A stretch of 64,000 bases of DNA from Paragemmobacter ruber (lineage in GTDB: Bacteria > Pseudomonadota > Alphaproteobacteria > Rhodobacterales > Rhodobacteraceae), in contig NZ_JAAATW010000003.1 of the NCBI RefSeq assembly GCF_009908315.1, forward strand, positions 682,001 to 746,000, in the 5' to 3' direction. Shown here one piece after another: positions 17,178 to 27,891 of this stretch. A program made the position numbers and the translations under genes. Each line of letters starts with the position of its first letter. Positions within the stretch are counted from its first letter, which is position 1. The notes under the pieces were generated by a model. It searched no databases and was not told the origin of the DNA. It saw only the letters and a list, made by a program, of their open reading frames with translations.

Positions 17178-17272
17178 CCCGACAGGTGGCGTGGCCACCC
17201 TCGACGCCGGGACGCCCGGACAGCAGCGTCCCTTCACCTTTGCGGGCCGATCCCGCATCTACAAGGACGCTT

Positions 17273-18889
17273 ATGACCAAATTCTCCGATCTCGCGCTGG
17301 ACCCGCGCGTACTTCAGGCCGTTGCGGAAGCGGGCTATGAAACCCCGACGCCTATTCAGGCGCAGGCCATTCCCCATGCGCTGCAGGGCCGCGACGTGCT
17401 GGGCATCGCCCAGACCGGCACGGGCAAGACCGCAAGCTTCACCCTGCCGATGATCACCCTTCTGGGGCAGGGCCGCGCCCGCGCGCGGATGCCGCGCAGC
17501 CTCGTGCTGGCGCCCACGCGGGAACTGGCCGCGCAGGTGGCCGAAAACTTCGACATCTATGCAAAGCACACCAAGCTCACCAAGGCACTGCTTATTGGCG
17601 GCGTGTCCTTTGGCGAACAGGACAAGCTGATCGATCGGGGCGTGGACGTGCTGATCGCCACGCCGGGCCGTCTGCTTGACCACTTCGAACGCGGCAAGCT
17701 TTTGCTGACCGGCGTGCAGATCATGGTTGTGGATGAAGCGGACCGCATGCTCGACATGGGGTTCATCCCCGACATCGAACGCATCTTCCAGCTGACTCCC
17801 TTCACCCGCCAGACGCTGTTCTTCAGCGCCACCATGGCGCCCGAGATCGAGCGCATCACCAACACCTTCCTATCGAACCCGGCCAAGATCGAAGTGGCAC
17901 GCCAGTCCACCACATCGACGACGATCGACCAGAAGCTGATCCAGTTCACGCCTTCGCGCAAGGATCGCAGCTTCACCGAAAAGCGCGCGCTGCTGCGGGC
18001 GTTGATCCGGGCCGAAGGCGAAAGCTGCACCAACGCCATCATCTTCTGCAATCGCAAGATGGATGTGGATGTGGTGGCCAAATCGCTCAAGTCGCATGGC
18101 TTCAATGCCGCCCCGATCCACGGCGATCTGGATCAATCCGTGCGCACGCGCACTCTGGACGGTTTCCGGGATGGGTCTGTTCATCTGCTTGTCGCCTCTG
18201 ACGTGGCGGCGCGCGGGCTGGACATCCCGGCGGTGAGCCATGTGTTCAATTTCGACGTGCCGAGCCACCCGGAGGACTATGTCCACCGCATCGGGCGCAC
18301 AGGGCGCGCGGGCCGTCTGGGCAAGGCCTTCACCATCGCCGTGCCGATGGATGACAAGTATCTCAGCGCCATCGAGAACCTCGTGAAGCAGCCGATCCCG
18401 CGCGGCGAGATGCCCGAGGGTCTGGATCTTGCGAGCGAGGCGTCAGACCGCCCGCGCGAAGAGCGCAACCCCCGCGGCGGCCGCGAGTCCGGTCGCAGCC
18501 GGGGAGGAAACGGCCGCAACGACCGCGCCCCGCGTGACCCGCGGGCCGAGGCCCCCGCCGCCGTGGAGAAGCCCATCGAACTGGCCGAGAACCCCACACC
18601 GCAGCCGCGCCGCGAAGACCGGCCGCGCCGCGAGGATGAGCGTCGCTCGGACGGGCGCGGCGATGACCGTCGGACGGATGGGCGTGACCGCCGGGATGAT
18701 CGCAGGGATGACCGTCACGATGACCGCCGCGATGACCGTCGGTCGCGGGATCGCGACGACCGCAGCGGTCCGCCGGTGGTGGGCATGGGTGATCATGTGC
18801 CGGACTTCATCCTGCGCAGCTTCAAGATCGCCAGCCCGGCGAGCGACGACACTGAAGAAGACATGGCCGCCAGCGGCACCGAAGGCTGA
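17273..18889 (+). CDS. DEAD-box ATP-dependent RNA helicase (RhlE-like)
   Basis: A protein of 538 residues. The helicase core spans residues 1-375: Q motif (FSDLALDPRVLQAVAEAGYE), AQTGTGKT, PTRELA, DEAD box in VVDEADRMLDMG, SAT, and HRIGRTGRAGR. The last 150 residues are a highly charged Arg/Asp tail built from near-repeats such as DDRRDDR, coded by degenerate 12-base units between about 18660 and 18755. Such tails bind RNA non-specifically. Likely role: unwinding of structured RNA in ribosome assembly or mRNA decay. A longer upstream frame is not used because ACAAGGA precedes the ATG at 17273. Confidence 0.92.
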   Translation: MTKFSDLALDPRVLQAVAEAGYETPTPIQAQAIPHALQGRDVLGIAQTGTGKTASFTLPMITLLGQGRARARMPRSLVLAPTRELAAQVAENFDIYAKHTKLTKALLIGGVSFGEQDKLIDRGVDVLIATPGRLLDHFERGKLLLTGVQIMVVDEADRMLDMGFIPDIERIFQLTPFTRQTLFFSATMAPEIERITNTFLSNPAKIEVARQSTTSTTIDQKLIQFTPSRKDRSFTEKRALLRALIRAEGESCTNAIIFCNRKMDVDVVAKSLKSHGFNAAPIHGDLDQSVRTRTLDGFRDGSVHLLVASDVAARGLDIPAVSHVFNFDVPSHPEDYVHRIGRTGRAGRLGKAFTIAVPMDDKYLSAIENLVKQPIPRGEMPEGLDLASEASDRPREERNPRGGRESGRSRGGNGRNDRAPRDPRAEAPAAVEKPIELAENPTPQPRREDRPRREDERRSDGRGDDRRTDGRDRRDDRRDDRHDDRRDDRRSRDRDDRSGPPVVGMGDHVPDFILRSFKIASPASDDTEEDMAASGTEG

Positions 18890-18916
18890 TCTGCGAGACG
18901 CTTCGACCCAAGACGC

Positions 18917-18943
18917 AAAAGCCCCGCATCGCGGGGCTTTTTT
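18917..18943 (+). terminator. Rho-independent terminator after the RNA helicase gene
   Basis: AAAA-GCCCCGC, loop ATC, GCGGGGC-TTTTTT: a 7-base GC stem extended by A/T pairs and a T run, 28 bases after the stop codon. It is usable in both directions because of the A run on the other side. Confidence 0.93.
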
Positions 18944-18957
18944 GTAGCTTGGGGGGC

Positions 18958-19059
18958 GAAAATTCTTCATCGAAGAATTTTCCAGTCACAAATTTTCCAT
19001 GAAAAATATGGCGTCCTTCGCAGAAGGACGCGTTGGAAAATCTTCGTCGAAGATTTTCC
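18958..19059. repeat. Array of four hairpins between convergent genes (array 1)
   Basis: Four consecutive inverted repeats with 3-base loops: GAAAATTCTTC/GAAGAATTTTC (18958-18982, 11-base arms), an imperfect AATTTTC/GAAAAAT (18991-19007), GCGTCCTTC/GAAGGACGC (19011-19031) and GGAAAATCTTC/GAAGATTTTCC (19035-19059). Each tip reads TTC-NNN-GAA. The array fills the gap between the helicase terminator and the RNase J stop codon. A sister array with the same layout lies at 43126-43228. Possible roles: bidirectional terminator, RNA-stability element, or remnants of a mobile palindrome. Confidence 0.85.
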
Positions 19060-19062
19060 GCC

Positions 19063-20736
19063 CTACTCCGCCATCAAGCGGCTGACCACGACCGTCACCT
19101 CGGGCTTCTTGCCGATTTCCTCCATCGCGACCTGCCGCACGATCCGGCGCAGCGCCTCGTCCAGCTTGTCGTCGTCGCGCAGGATCTTGCGCCCTGCCCC
19201 GTTCAGGAACTCGGCGAGATCGGCTTCCATCGTTTCGGCCAGCGGGCCCGATCGCCCCTTGGTGGACAGACCCATGATCTCCACCCATGCGTCGCCCAGA
19301 ACTTCGGCATCATCGTCGAGGATCACGGTCACCATCACATGCCCGTTCAGCGCCATGCGGATGCGGTCACGGATCACCCCTTCCAGCGCGCCCACAAGCG
19401 AACTGCCGTCCAGGTAAAGGCGTCCTGTCTCGATATGGCCGACAACGGTCGGGGCCTCGCCGCTCAGGTCCACCATCATGCCATTCGTCACCACGGCCGT
19501 ACTGATGCCCGCTTCGGCCCCGATGCGGGCGTGTTCGCGCAGGTGGCGATGTTCGCCATGCATGGGGATCAGCATGTCGGGCACAAGCAGCCGGTGGACA
19601 TGTTCCAGATCGGGGCGGTTGGCATGGCCCGAGACGTGGTATTTGCCCCCCGCATCGTCCATCACATCCACGCCCATCTCCGAAAAGTTGTTCACGATGC
19701 GCAGAACGTCGCGTTCATTGCCCGGGATCGTCTTCGATGAGAACAGGAACAGATCGCCCTGCTTCATTTCCATCCCCAGATACTTGCCGCGCGACAGCTG
19801 GGCGCTGGCCGCCCTGCGTTCGCCCTGCGACCCGGTGACGATCAGCATCAGGTTGCCGCGCGGGATGTCGGCGGCGTCTTCGGGCGCGACAGTGCGGGGA
19901 AAGTCGGTCAGGACGCCCGCCTGTTCCGCTGCCGCGACCATGCGCTTCATGGCGCGGCCCATCAGGCAGATGGACCGGTCCGCCGCGCGCGCGGCTTCGG
20001 CCAGCGTCTTCAACCGGGCCACGTTCGATGCGAAGGTCGTCGCCACGACAAGACCGCCGCGCCCGGCGACCAGGTCACGGATCGGTTCGCGGATCGAACT
20101 TTCCGATCGCCCCGGATGCAGCGAGAAGACATTGGTGGAATCGCACATCAAGGCCTTGATCGGGCGCTCGGCGGCCAGTTCCGTGAAGCGCCCATCTTCC
20201 CATGGCTCGCCCACAACCGGATTGTGATCCAGCTTGAAATCGCCGGAATGGACGATGCGGCCGGCAGGCGTGTCAATCACAAGCGCGGCGCTTTCGGGGA
20301 TCGAATGGCTGACAGGCACGAACTGCACCTTGAACGGCCCCGCTGTCACCGTTTCTGGTCGCGGCAGGACGGTGCGGATCATCTCGACAGGCAGACCGTG
20401 CTCTTCGAACTTCAGGCGTCCGACCGTTGCCGTGAAGCGGCGGGCATAGACCGGTTTCTGCAGGCGGGGCCACAGGTGCCCCAGCGCGCCGATGTGATCT
20501 TCATGCGCGTGGGTGATGAAGATCGCCTCAAGCCGGTCGAGATTGTCCTCAAGCCAGCCCAGATCGGGAAGGATCAGGTCCACCCCCGGCGTCGTGTCCA
20601 TGTCGGGGAATGTGACCCCAAGATCGACAAGGATCAGCCGTTCCTTGCCGGCCGGGCCATAGCCATAGACATAGGCATTCATGCCGATCTCCCCGGCGCC
20701 GCCGAGGGGAAGATAGATCAGCCGGTTTGCGGTCAT
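19063..20736 (-). CDS. rnj: Ribonuclease J
   Basis: A protein of 557 residues. It is a metallo-beta-lactamase fold with the zinc motif HAHEDHIGALGHLW at about residue 77, a beta-CASP domain, and the C-terminal SGHANRPDLEHVH (residue 370 region). Length and start (MTANRLIYLPLGGAGEIGMN) are typical. It has 5'-to-3' exonuclease and endonuclease activity in RNA maturation and decay. It is the last gene of the minus-strand nuo-birA-coaX-rnj block and overlaps coaX by 4 bases. Confidence 0.95.
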   Translation of the reverse strand: MTANRLIYLPLGGAGEIGMNAYVYGYGPAGKERLILVDLGVTFPDMDTTPGVDLILPDLGWLEDNLDRLEAIFITHAHEDHIGALGHLWPRLQKPVYARRFTATVGRLKFEEHGLPVEMIRTVLPRPETVTAGPFKVQFVPVSHSIPESAALVIDTPAGRIVHSGDFKLDHNPVVGEPWEDGRFTELAAERPIKALMCDSTNVFSLHPGRSESSIREPIRDLVAGRGGLVVATTFASNVARLKTLAEAARAADRSICLMGRAMKRMVAAAEQAGVLTDFPRTVAPEDAADIPRGNLMLIVTGSQGERRAASAQLSRGKYLGMEMKQGDLFLFSSKTIPGNERDVLRIVNNFSEMGVDVMDDAGGKYHVSGHANRPDLEHVHRLLVPDMLIPMHGEHRHLREHARIGAEAGISTAVVTNGMMVDLSGEAPTVVGHIETGRLYLDGSSLVGALEGVIRDRIRMALNGHVMVTVILDDDAEVLGDAWVEIMGLSTKGRSGPLAETMEADLAEFLNGAGRKILRDDDKLDEALRRIVRQVAMEEIGKKPEVTVVVSRLMAE

Positions 20737-21512
20737 GCGGTTTCCATTTCCTTGTTGTAGCGGTCGATGAGCATCAGGCCATGCATGGTCAGGTCATCCT
20801 CGACGCTGTCAAATAGTGCGGTATCCTGCGCGAAAAGGGAGGCGAGGCCGCCGGTTGCGATCACCTTCATCGGGCGGTCGCGTTCCTTGCGGACCTCGCG
20901 CACGATGCCTTCGATCAAGCCGATATAGCCCCAGTACACGCCCGACTGCATGCAGGCCACCGTATTCGTGCCGATGGCGCGGGCGGGGCGGCTGACATCC
21001 ACATGCGGCAGGGCCGCGGCGGCCATGTGCAAGGCCTCGAGGCTCAGGTTCACGCCGGGCGCGATGACGCCGCCGATATAGGCCCCATCGGTATCCACCA
21101 CATCGAAGGTGGTGGCGGTGCCGAAATCCACCACGATCAGATCCCCGCCATGCCGGTCATGCGCGCCCACCGCATTCACCAGCCGGTCGGGGCCGACGGT
21201 CGTACCCTGATCCACGCGGGGGGCCACGGGCAAGCGACATTCCGGCTTGCCCACGACCAGCGGACGGCAGTCGAAATAGCGGTTGCACAGGACGCGCAGG
21301 TTGAAGACCACGCGCGGCACGGTGGAGGAGATGATGGCATCGGTCACCGTGGCTTCGGTCTTCGTCAGCATCATCAGGGAGGACAGCCAGACATAGTATT
21401 CATCCGCCGTCCGCTTGTGATCGGTCGCGATGCGCCAGGTGGCGATGAAGCGGTCGCCGTTCCAGATGGAAAAGACGGTATTTGTATTGCCGCAGTCGAT
21501 GGCGAGGAGCAT
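20733..21512 (-). CDS. coaX: Type III pantothenate kinase
   Basis: A protein of 259 residues from the ATG at 21512 (MLLAIDCGNTNTVFSIWNGD). The ASKHA-fold phosphate motif DCGNTNT, the later VDFGTATTFDVV with its catalytic Asp, and GGVIAPGVNLS are the three signature motifs of CoaX. It phosphorylates pantothenate in the first step of coenzyme A synthesis. It lies between birA and rnj, overlapping rnj, an arrangement common in this order. Confidence 0.95.
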   Translation of the reverse strand: MLLAIDCGNTNTVFSIWNGDRFIATWRIATDHKRTADEYYVWLSSLMMLTKTEATVTDAIISSTVPRVVFNLRVLCNRYFDCRPLVVGKPECRLPVAPRVDQGTTVGPDRLVNAVGAHDRHGGDLIVVDFGTATTFDVVDTDGAYIGGVIAPGVNLSLEALHMAAAALPHVDVSRPARAIGTNTVACMQSGVYWGYIGLIEGIVREVRKERDRPMKVIATGGLASLFAQDTALFDSVEDDLTMHGLMLIDRYNKEMETA

Positions 21513-21525
21513 GCGTGTTCCCCTG

Positions 21526-22284
21526 TCAGAAGAAGACTTCCGCCGCCGGGATGGCGACAGGACCATGGGATTGGCGCAGGATGAGGGCGCCGGTTTCGTC
21601 AATCGTCTCGAACCGGCCTTCGCGGGTTTCCGTGCCGGTGCGGGCGCGTATGGTTTCGCCAAGACGGGCCGCATGGGCCAGCCACGCGGCGCGCAAGGGG
21701 GCAAAGCCTTCGGCGGCGAAGATCGCCTCCCACCGCGCATAGGCGGGGGCGAGGGCGTCAAGAAACACCTCGGGTGCGATGCGCAGGCCGGTTTCTTCCA
21801 ACAGCGACACGGGCCGCAGCGCGCCCTGTTCCACCTGCGTGGCCTCTGGGGCGGCAATGAGATTGACCCCGATCCCGATGGCAAGGTGCTGCACCCCCTG
21901 CCCCGCCCCGCTGCTTTCCAGCAGGATGCCTGCGACCTTGCCACCGTTCAGCAACACGTCATTGGGCCATTTCAGCTTGAACGCATCAGGCAATCCGGTC
22001 AACGCAACGAAGGCATCGCGCAGCGCCAGCGCGGCGGCGAAGGAGCGCAGCGCGACGGTCGCGGCGGGTTCCGTGGGATGCAGCAGAAGCGTGCCGTGGA
22101 AATTGCCGCGCGGGCTGGTCCAGGCGCGGGCGCGGCGGCCCCGGCCTGCGGTCTGTTCGCCCGCCACGAACCAGCACGGCCCCGTCAGATGCGGGGCCGC
22201 GCGGAACGCCTCGGCATTGGTGCTGTCGACCGTATCGAGGAGGCGGCGCGCCACCCCCTCGGGCCAGTTGGCCTTACCGGACAA
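21526..22284 (-). CDS. birA: Biotin--[acetyl-CoA-carboxylase] ligase
   Basis: A protein of 252 residues. The catalytic domain alone is present: the GRGRRARAW biotinyl-AMP loop at about residue 47, KWPNDVLL near residue 105, and GIGVNL. There is no N-terminal helix-turn-helix, so it cannot act as the biotin-operon repressor as E. coli BirA does. It overlaps the nuoN stop by 11 bases, tying its expression to the complex I operon. Confidence 0.93.
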   Translation of the reverse strand: MSGKANWPEGVARRLLDTVDSTNAEAFRAAPHLTGPCWFVAGEQTAGRGRRARAWTSPRGNFHGTLLLHPTEPAATVALRSFAAALALRDAFVALTGLPDAFKLKWPNDVLLNGGKVAGILLESSGAGQGVQHLAIGIGVNLIAAPEATQVEQGALRPVSLLEETGLRIAPEVFLDALAPAYARWEAIFAAEGFAPLRAAWLAHAARLGETIRARTGTETREGRFETIDETGALILRQSHGPVAIPAAEVFF

Positions 22285-23710
22285 GGGCTTCTGCCGCGAT
22301 GGCCGCGGCGGGTTCGATGCCGAACAGGTTCACGATCCCCGCCACCATGATCACCGCGACCGCCACCAGCATCGCCCATTGCGCCGGGGCCATGCGGGAT
22401 TCCATGCCATCGGCTTCCTTGCCGAAATACATGAAGAAGACGATGCGCAGATAATAGTAGGCCCCGATCACCGAAGCCACCGCCCCCGCCAAAGCAAGCC
22501 ACGCCATATCGGCATCGACCGCGGCCTTGAGCACATAGAACTTGCCGAAGAAGCCAACCATCGGCGGCACGCCCGCGAGGCTGAACATCAGGACGAGCAT
22601 CGCGAGGGCCTTCAACGGCTCGGCCTTGGCAAAGCTGTTCAGGCTGTCGATCGAGGTGACGGGGCGGCCGTCGCGTTCCATCGACAGGATAAAGGCGAAG
22701 GTGCCCACGTTCATGGTGACGTAGATCGCCATGTAGACCAGCATCGCCTGCACGCCTTCGGCCGTGCCGGAGGCGAGGCCCACCAGCGCATAGCCCATAT
22801 GCGCGATGGAGGAATAGGCCATCAGCCGCTTGATGTCGCGCTGGCCGATGGCGGCTAGGGCACCGAGGAACATTGACACCACCGCGAGCGCGGCCAGAAC
22901 CTGGCTCCAGTCGCCCGGGATCGCGCCGAAGGCATCCCAGGACAGGCGGGCCAGCAGGGCCATGGCGGCCACCTTGGGCGCGGTGGCGAAGAAGGCCGTC
23001 ACCGGGGTGGGTGCACCTTCATAGACATCCGGCGTCCACATGTGGAAGGGCGCGGCGGAAATCTTGAAGGCCAGACCTGCGACCATGAAGACCAGACCGA
23101 AGAGCAGGCCCAGCGGTGCGCCTTCCTCGAGCGTGGACAGGATCCCCGAGAACAGCGTGGTGCCTGCATAGCCATAGGTCAGCGACGCACCGTAGAGCAG
23201 GATGCCCGAGGAAAGGGCGCCGAGGACAAAGTATTTCAGACCGGCTTCGGTCGATTTCACGCTGTCGCGCCGGATCGCCGCCACGACGTACAGCGCCAGC
23301 GACTGCAACTCGAGCCCGAGGTAGAGCGCCATGAGATCGCCGGCAGAGACCATCATCATCATGCCGACCACCGCCAATGCCAGCAGGATCGGGTATTCGA
23401 AGCGCAGCAGATCGCGCCGGATCATATAGTCCTGCGACATGATAAGCACGGCGGCGGCAGAGATCAGGATCGTCACCTTGGCGAAGCGGGCAAAGGGATC
23501 GTCGATGAACATGCCGCCAAAGGCAGCGCGCTCCCCCTCACCGCCCGCGCCGATCCACAGGGCGAGCGCAAGGAACAGCCCGGCGGTGGCCCAGCTGATC
23601 AGCGGGGCGACCTTGTCCTTGCTGGTATAGACGCCGAACATCAGCGCGCCCATCGCAAAGAGCGCCAGCACGACCTCGGGCAGAACGGTCGAGAAATCTT
23701 GCGGGGTCAT
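22274..23710 (-). CDS. nuoN: NADH-quinone oxidoreductase subunit N
   Basis: A protein of 478 residues with about 14 hydrophobic helices, an antiporter-like proton-pumping subunit of the complex I membrane arm. Conserved pieces are [11 protein letters not shown] (with the key Glu), [16 protein letters not shown] with its Lys, [21 protein letters not shown] and [12 protein letters not shown]. It is the last nuo gene of the operon, 14 bases after nuoM and overlapping birA. Confidence 0.96.
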   Translation of the reverse strand: MTPQDFSTVLPEVVLALFAMGALMFGVYTSKDKVAPLISWATAGLFLALALWIGAGGEGERAAFGGMFIDDPFARFAKVTILISAAAVLIMSQDYMIRRDLLRFEYPILLALAVVGMMMMVSAGDLMALYLGLELQSLALYVVAAIRRDSVKSTEAGLKYFVLGALSSGILLYGASLTYGYAGTTLFSGILSTLEEGAPLGLLFGLVFMVAGLAFKISAAPFHMWTPDVYEGAPTPVTAFFATAPKVAAMALLARLSWDAFGAIPGDWSQVLAALAVVSMFLGALAAIGQRDIKRLMAYSSIAHMGYALVGLASGTAEGVQAMLVYMAIYVTMNVGTFAFILSMERDGRPVTSIDSLNSFAKAEPLKALAMLVLMFSLAGVPPMVGFFGKFYVLKAAVDADMAWLALAGAVASVIGAYYYLRIVFFMYFGKEADGMESRMAPAQWAMLVAVAVIMVAGIVNLFGIEPAAAIAAEALVR

Positions 23711-23724
23711 CTTGTCCCGTCCCT

Positions 23725-25266
23725 TCAGTTGTTCGCAAGCTGCGTATCGCCCGCATCAGCGGGGATCGCGGCCTGATAGTCGGTGACCAGCGCCTCGACC
23801 GAGGGGCCGATGATATCGGTGACCAGCGCGGGATAGACGCCGAGGAGCAGCGTCATCGCAACGAGCGGGGCGAAGATCGCCTTTTCGCGGCGGGTCATGT
23901 CGGTGATCGACTTCAGCGCTTCCTTGATCAGTTCGCCCATCACCACCCGGCGATAGAGCCACAGCGCATAGGCCGCCGACAGGATCACCCCCGTCGTCGC
24001 GATGGCCGCCACCCACGTGTTGACCTGGAACACGCCCATCAGCGTGAGGAACTCACCGATGAAGCCCGAGGTCCCCGGCAGGCCCACGTTTGCCATGGTG
24101 AAGAACATGAAGATCAGCGCATAGGCCGGCATCCGGTTCACCAGCCCGCCATAGGCATCAATCTCGCGCGTGTGCATCCGGTCATAGATCACACCCACAC
24201 AGAGGAAGAGCGCGCCCGAGATGAAGCCGTGGCTCAGCATCTGGAAGATCGCGCCATCCACGCCCTGCTGGTTGGCCGAGAAGATGCCCATAGTCACATA
24301 GCCCATGTGGGCCACGGACGAATAGGCGATCAGCTTCTTCATGTCCTGCTGCGCCAGTGCCACCAGCGAGGTGTAGACGATGGCGATGGCCGACATCCAC
24401 AGCACCAAGGGCGCCAGCAGATCGGACGCCACGGGGAACATGGGCAGGCTGAACCGCAGGAAGCCATAGCCCCCCATCTTCAGCAGGATCGCCGCCAGAA
24501 CCACCGATCCCGCGGTCGGCGCCTGCACGTGGGCATCGGGCAGCCACGTATGCACCGGCCACATCGGCATCTTCACCGCGAAAGAGGCGAAGAAGGCCAG
24601 CCAGAGCAGCGTCTGCAACCCGCCCACGACATGGATGCCCAGAACCTGCATGTCCTCGGACCCGAAGTTATGCGCCAAGAGCGACGGGATGTCGGTGGTG
24701 CCCGCATCCATATACATCGCGATCATGGCAACCAGCATCAGCACCGACCCAAGGAAGGTGTAGAGGAAGAACTTGAAGGCCGCATAGATGCGCTCCTTCC
24801 CGCCCCAGATGCCGATGATCAGGAACATCGGGATCAGCCCTGCCTCGAAGAACAGGTAGAACAGCACGAGGTCCAGTGCGCAGAACACGCCCAGCATCAG
24901 CGTTTCCAGCAGAAGGAAGGCGATCATGTATTCCTTGACGCGGTGCTCCACATCCCAGCACGCCGCAATGGTCAGCGGCATCAGGAAGGTGGTCAGCATC
25001 ACGAAAAGGACCGAGATGCCATCGACGCCCATCTTGTATTTCAGGCCAAGGATCCAGTCGTATTCCTCGACAAACTGAAAGCCGGTATCCGCAGGATCAA
25101 AGCCTGCAAGCACGAAGAGCGACAGCAGGAAGGTGGCCGTGGTGGCCAGAAGCGCCAGCCACTTGGCATTGCGCTGCGCCGCCGCGTCATCGCCGCGCAG
25201 GAACAGCGCAAGGATCGCCGCCGCCACCGCCGGGATGAAGGTGATGATGGAGAGAAGGTTATCCAT
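23725..25266 (-). CDS. nuoM: NADH-quinone oxidoreductase subunit M
   Basis: A protein of 513 residues, an antiporter-like membrane subunit. Motifs include [21 protein letters not shown] (Glu in helix 5), [20 protein letters not shown], the Lys of [10 protein letters not shown] and [14 protein letters not shown]. Length is normal. It is separated from nuoL by one base, so the two are presumably coupled. Confidence 0.97.
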   Translation of the reverse strand: MDNLLSIITFIPAVAAAILALFLRGDDAAAQRNAKWLALLATTATFLLSLFVLAGFDPADTGFQFVEEYDWILGLKYKMGVDGISVLFVMLTTFLMPLTIAACWDVEHRVKEYMIAFLLLETLMLGVFCALDLVLFYLFFEAGLIPMFLIIGIWGGKERIYAAFKFFLYTFLGSVLMLVAMIAMYMDAGTTDIPSLLAHNFGSEDMQVLGIHVVGGLQTLLWLAFFASFAVKMPMWPVHTWLPDAHVQAPTAGSVVLAAILLKMGGYGFLRFSLPMFPVASDLLAPLVLWMSAIAIVYTSLVALAQQDMKKLIAYSSVAHMGYVTMGIFSANQQGVDGAIFQMLSHGFISGALFLCVGVIYDRMHTREIDAYGGLVNRMPAYALIFMFFTMANVGLPGTSGFIGEFLTLMGVFQVNTWVAAIATTGVILSAAYALWLYRRVVMGELIKEALKSITDMTRREKAIFAPLVAMTLLLGVYPALVTDIIGPSVEALVTDYQAAIPADAGDTQLANN

Positions 25267-25267
25267 A

Positions 25268-27511
25268 TCAGTTCGCGCCCCCTGCGAGCGTCACCCAGGT
25301 GATCAGGGCGGCAATGCCCAGAACCATGGCAAAGGCATAGTGGAACAAGTAGCCAGACTGCGCCCGCGCGGCGAGCCGGGTGAAGAAGGGGATGATCCCC
25401 ATGGCGATGCCGTTGATCGAACCGTCGATCACCGTGCCGTCGCCCTTCTTCCAGAGGAACCCGCCCAGCCATTTCGCAGGCCGCACGAAGACCCAGTCAT
25501 AAAGCTCATCGAAGTACCACTTGTTCAAGAGGAACAGGTACAGCGGGCGCTGCTGTTCGGCCAGACGGCCGGGCAGATCCGGACGGCGGATGTAGAACTG
25601 GAAGGCCAATAGGAAGCCCAGCACCATGGCCACGAAGGGCGACACCTTTACCCATTTCGGCACCAGATGCGCCTCGTGCAGCACGTCGTTTTCCGGGCCG
25701 ATGAAGATTGCACCCTGACCGGGCAGCGGCTGCGGATAGGAGTGGGCCTCGCCGTGGTCGCCCTCGGTGCCATGGGCGGCATCGGCCGTGACCGTGGCCT
25801 CGCCCTCGGGCGCGGCGGCCGTGTCGGCCGTGGCCTGATCGGTGCCGTGATCGGCACCCTCGGCATGGTCTGCCCCGGACGCGCTGTCTTCGGTTGCGGT
25901 GTCTGCGGTCGCAGAATGTTCGGTCGCGGCATGTTCGGCCACGGGCAGGCCGAACCATGCACGAACCTTACCCTCTTCGCCGAAGAACACGTTGTACCAG
26001 ATCATGCCCGAGAACACCGCCCCCAGCGCCAGCACGCCCAGCGGGATCAGCATCACTGTCGGGCTTTCATGCGGCTCGTGGTGGTGGTCATCATGGTGAT
26101 CATCATGGCCGTGCCCATGCCCATGACCATGACCATGGCTGCCGGCCCGGCTTTCGCCATAGAAGGTCAGGAACATCAGCCGCCACGAATAAAAGGACGT
26201 GAAGCCCGCCGCCACGACCAGCAGCCAGAAGGCATACTGGCTGCCGACATAGGCGCTTTCGATCACCGCGTCCTTCGACAGGAAGCCGGCAAAACCGTAA
26301 TGCGTCAGGGGGATGCCCACGCCCGTGATGGCCAGCGTGCCGATCATCATCGCCCAGAAGGTGACGGGGATCTTCTTCCGCAGGCCGCCATAGTTGCGCA
26401 TGTCCTGTTCGTGATGCGTGGCATGGATGACCGAGCCTGCGCCGAGGAACAGCATCGCCTTGAAGAAGGCGTGGGTGAAGAGGTGGAACATCGCGACTGA
26501 ATAGACGCCCACGCCCGCGGCCACGAACATGTAGCCCAGTTGCGAGCAGGTCGAATAGGCGATCACACGCTTGATGTCGTTCTGCACCAGACCGACGGTT
26601 GCCGCGAAGAAGGCGGTGGTCGCCCCCAGCACCGTGATGAAGGCTGTGGCCTGCGGCGCGTATTCATAGAGCGGCGACATCCGGCAGACGAGGAATACAC
26701 CCGCCGTCACCATGGTGGCGGCGTGGATCAGTGCCGACACCGGCGTCGGCCCCTCCATCGCATCGGGCAGCCAGGTGTGCAGGATGAGCTGCGCCGATTT
26801 CCCCATCGCCCCGATGAACAGCAGAACCCCGATCAGGTTGGCCGCGTTCCATTCCCCCCAGAGGAAGGTGAGGTTCGTCTCGGCCAGTTCCGGCACCTTC
26901 GCGAAGATCACGTCAAAGCTGACGGAGTCAGTCAGGAAGAACAGCGCGAAGATCCCCAGCGCAAAGCCGAAATCGCCCACGCGGTTCACGACAAAGGCCT
27001 TGATCGCCGCGGCATTGGCGGACGGTTTCTTGTAGTAGAAGCCGATCAGCAGATAGGATGCCACCCCCACCCCTTCCCAGCCGAAGAACATCTGAACAAG
27101 GTTGTCAGACGTCACCAGCATCAGCATGGCAAAGGTGAAGAAGGACAGATAGGCGAAGAAGCGCGCCCGGTAGGGCTCGTCCTCCCGCCAATTGTCATCA
27201 TTCGCCATGTAGCCAAAGCTGTAGAGGTGGACGAGGGCAGAGACAGAGTTCACCACCACCAGCATGATCGCCGTCAGCCGGTCCAGCCGGATCGCCCATT
27301 CCGTGGCAAGGCTGCCGCTCTCGATCCAGCGCATTAGGACGACCTGTTCGGTCACGCCGTCATGCGTCAGGAAGATGATCCACGACAGGATGGCCGCAAG
27401 GAACACAAGCGCGGTGGCGATCACCTGCCCGGCCTTTTCGCCGATGAAACGCCAGCCGAAGCCGCAGATCAGCGCGCCGATCAGCGGCGCAAAGAGGATG
27501 ATCGTTGCCAT
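25268..27511 (-). CDS. nuoL: NADH-quinone oxidoreductase subunit L, with His-rich and acidic insertions
   Basis: A protein of 747 residues against about 613 in E. coli. The antiporter core is normal ([66 protein letters not shown]), and the long C-terminal lateral-helix region is present. Two extra segments enlarge it. One is a histidine-rich stretch near residues 456-485 (about 14 His with several Asp and Gly). The other is an Ala/Thr/Asp/Glu-rich stretch of about 70 residues near 522-592. Both flank one hydrophobic helix. They could bind metal or simply be tolerated loop growth. Confidence 0.95.
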   Translation of the reverse strand: MATIILFAPLIGALICGFGWRFIGEKAGQVIATALVFLAAILSWIIFLTHDGVTEQVVLMRWIESGSLATEWAIRLDRLTAIMLVVVNSVSALVHLYSFGYMANDDNWREDEPYRARFFAYLSFFTFAMLMLVTSDNLVQMFFGWEGVGVASYLLIGFYYKKPSANAAAIKAFVVNRVGDFGFALGIFALFFLTDSVSFDVIFAKVPELAETNLTFLWGEWNAANLIGVLLFIGAMGKSAQLILHTWLPDAMEGPTPVSALIHAATMVTAGVFLVCRMSPLYEYAPQATAFITVLGATTAFFAATVGLVQNDIKRVIAYSTCSQLGYMFVAAGVGVYSVAMFHLFTHAFFKAMLFLGAGSVIHATHHEQDMRNYGGLRKKIPVTFWAMMIGTLAITGVGIPLTHYGFAGFLSKDAVIESAYVGSQYAFWLLVVAAGFTSFYSWRLMFLTFYGESRAGSHGHGHGHGHGHDDHHDDHHHEPHESPTVMLIPLGVLALGAVFSGMIWYNVFFGEEGKVRAWFGLPVAEHAATEHSATADTATEDSASGADHAEGADHGTDQATADTAAAPEGEATVTADAAHGTEGDHGEAHSYPQPLPGQGAIFIGPENDVLHEAHLVPKWVKVSPFVAMVLGFLLAFQFYIRRPDLPGRLAEQQRPLYLFLLNKWYFDELYDWVFVRPAKWLGGFLWKKGDGTVIDGSINGIAMGIIPFFTRLAARAQSGYLFHYAFAMVLGIAALITWVTLAGGAN

Positions 27512-27517
27512 GGCGGC

Positions 27518-27823
27518 TTAACCCTTCATCACGTTGACGTCTTCCACGTCGATCGTTCCGCGGTTGCGGAAGAACACGACGAGGATGGCAAGGCCGATGG
27601 CGGCCTCGGCGGCGGCGACGGTCAGGACGAACATGGTGAACACCTGCCCGACCAGATCGCCCAGGAAAGAGGAGAAGGCGACAAGGTTGATGTTGACCGC
27701 CAGAAGCATCAGCTCGATCGACATCAGGATGACGATGACGTTCTTCCGGTTCAGGAAGATGCCAAAGATCCCGATCACGAACAGCGCCGCAGCGACCGTC
27801 AGGTAATGTTCAAGTCCAACCAT
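27518..27823 (-). CDS. nuoK: NADH-quinone oxidoreductase subunit K
   Basis: A protein of 101 residues with three membrane helices. It starts [20 protein letters not shown]; the conserved Glu residues in [13 protein letters not shown] and [11 protein letters not shown] are the buried proton-path carboxylates. Its stop lies 6 bases before nuoL and overlaps the nuoL ribosome binding site (AAGGG). Confidence 0.97.
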   Translation of the reverse strand: MVGLEHYLTVAAALFVIGIFGIFLNRKNVIVILMSIELMLLAVNINLVAFSSFLGDLVGQVFTMFVLTVAAAEAAIGLAILVVFFRNRGTIDVEDVNVMKG

Positions 27824-27891
27824 CGTCTCAATCCCTCAGCGCGGTTTGCGCCCTACATACGTTTGGGGCCGCATCACGCGGCCCGGTCCTC

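Noticed and set aside
18660-18755. Repeated GATGACCG units that could look like a tandem DNA repeat
   Set aside because: They are in frame and code for the Asp/Arg-rich tail of the RNA helicase, so the repeat is explained by protein composition.
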